The position numbers and the translations under genes are program-made. This document shows positions 63,335-64,000 of a stretch of 64,000 nucleotides of DNA, piece after piece. The stretch is from the NCBI RefSeq assembly GCF_006538165.1, contig NZ_BDLU01000037.1, positions 1 through 64,000 on the forward strand. Reading direction: 5' to 3'. Position 1 is the stretch's first letter; each line of letters opens with the position of its first letter. Origin of the DNA: Komagataeibacter diospyri. GTDB lineage: Bacteria > Pseudomonadota > Alphaproteobacteria > Acetobacterales > Acetobacteraceae. The notes beneath the pieces were generated by a model. The model was not told the DNA's origin. It searched no databases and worked only from the letters and a program-made list of their open reading frames with translations.

Positions 63335-64000
63335 ATGCAAACCGTGAGCGACCGACCTGTCATCCTGCAGGCCCTGCCAGCCCTCGAATCCGGCGGGATA
63401 GAACATGGCACGCTGGAAATGGCGCGTGCCATCGTCCAGGGCGGTGGCACGGCCATCGTGGCCAGTGCGGGCGGACGCCTTGTCCCGCGCCTGAAATACA
63501 TCGGGGCCATTCCGGTCGAGATGGACCTGAAAGCGAAGAATCCCCTTTCCATCATGCGCAACGCGGCCCGCCTGCGCCATGTCATCCGGGAATTCGGTGT
63601 CAATCTGGTCCATGCGCGTTCGCGCGCGCCTGCATGGGCGGCCTCCCTGGCATGCAGGCGGCTGAAGATACCGCTGGTCACTACATGGCATGGCGTGCAC
63701 GCCGCCAACCTGCCGGGCAAGCGGCGGTACAACAGCGTGCTGGCGTCCGGCAACCGGGTTATTGCCATAAGCCGCTACATCGAAAACCGCCTGCGTGAGG
63801 AATACAGGGTGGACGACGATCGCCTGCGCCTGATCCCGCGCGGGGCAGACATGCTGCGCTTCGACCCGCAGGGCGTGCGCGGCAACCGGGTGCAGAACCT
63901 GATCAACCTGTGGAACATCCCCGACGGCGCCACCGTCATCATGCTGCCCGCGCGCGTGACCCCGTGGAAGGGGCATGCGCTGCTGATCGAGGCGCTGGCG
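63335..64000 (+). CDS. glycosyltransferase family 4, 3' end beyond the window
   Basis: This frame stays open to the window edge (222 codons). The protein starts MQTVSDRPVILQALPALESGGIEHG, shortened here to its key phrase ALPALESGGIE, the donor-side start of GT4 enzymes. It continues with VHARSRAPAWAASLACR, TTWHGVHA, VIAISRYIENRL, IPRGADMLRF and the GT4 hinge MLPARVTPWKGHALLIEAL. GGAAGGG precedes the ATG. It probably adds sugars to lipopolysaccharide or another surface glycan. The truncation is due to the window, not to mutation. Confidence 0.9.
   Translation, partial: MQTVSDRPVILQALPALESGGIEHGTLEMARAIVQGGGTAIVASAGGRLVPRLKYIGAIPVEMDLKAKNPLSIMRNAARLRHVIREFGVNLVHARSRAPAWAASLACRRLKIPLVTTWHGVHAANLPGKRRYNSVLASGNRVIAISRYIENRLREEYRVDDDRLRLIPRGADMLRFDPQGVRGNRVQNLINLWNIPDGATVIMLPARVTPWKGHALLIEALA

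Noticed and set aside
63266-63976. 236-codon minus-strand frame at the right edge
   Set aside because: The plus strand here encodes a GT4 glycosyltransferase with a good ribosome site, which explains the openness of the opposite frame.

Overview
The window reads as chromosomal core of an acetic acid bacterium (Alphaproteobacteria, Acetobacteraceae), most likely Komagataeibacter, Gluconacetobacter or a close relative. Grounds: high GC, an alphaproteobacterial his operon that includes a DUF2628 gene, a UbiM-type ubiquinone hydroxylase, a dprA-topA-rnr row, an lspA/DUF3035 pair, and copies of an ~80 bp double-hairpin intergenic repeat that I associate with this group. I see no insertion sequence, prophage, CRISPR array, tRNA or rRNA gene. 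Nearly all genes are housekeeping, densely packed and often overlapping by 4 nt.

Layout. 0.4-2.3 kb: ubiM and a YdjA-type nitroreductase (minus). 2.5-7.1 kb: hisB-DUF2628-hisH-(GNAT::hisA)-hisF-hisE-HIT (plus). The hisA reading frame is fused to an N-terminal acetyltransferase. 7.2-12.3 kb: an ABC exporter, nth and comEC. 12.4-26.4 kb: a plus-strand run gltX-pyrB-pyrC-plsY-dprA-topA-rnr-ctp-DUF1491-ompA. Its pyrC lacks the HxH zinc ligands. 26.5-29.6 kb: cysK with a divergent Rrf2 regulator, a lipoprotein and a secreted protein. 29.7-31.7 kb: parE.

31.9-43.9 kb is a minus-strand block: recX-CHAP lipoprotein-tatA-mtnB-mtnD-mtnC-ribF-ileS-lspA-DUF3035-mutL-nuoM. It combines methionine salvage, flavin synthesis, lipoprotein processing, mismatch repair and an isolated complex I subunit. 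44.2-48.8 kb: argD-argF-small ORF-hslO and a secreted protein. 48.9-53.6 kb: dsbD and hrpB. 53.7-58.3 kb: an envelope-stress-like cluster (HtrA protease, OmpR-type regulator, histidine kinase, small secreted protein, SIMPL protein). 58.6-63.2 kb: TPR protein-GT9-thrS-infC (minus), with infC apparently starting at an AUA codon. 63.3 kb to the end: a GT4 glycosyltransferase cut by the window edge.

The observations most worth a second look are the repeat family, found mainly at convergent gene ends with compensatory base changes in its stems; the GNAT::HisA fusion with a possible internal start; the AUA start of infC; and the degenerate PyrC next to PyrB.
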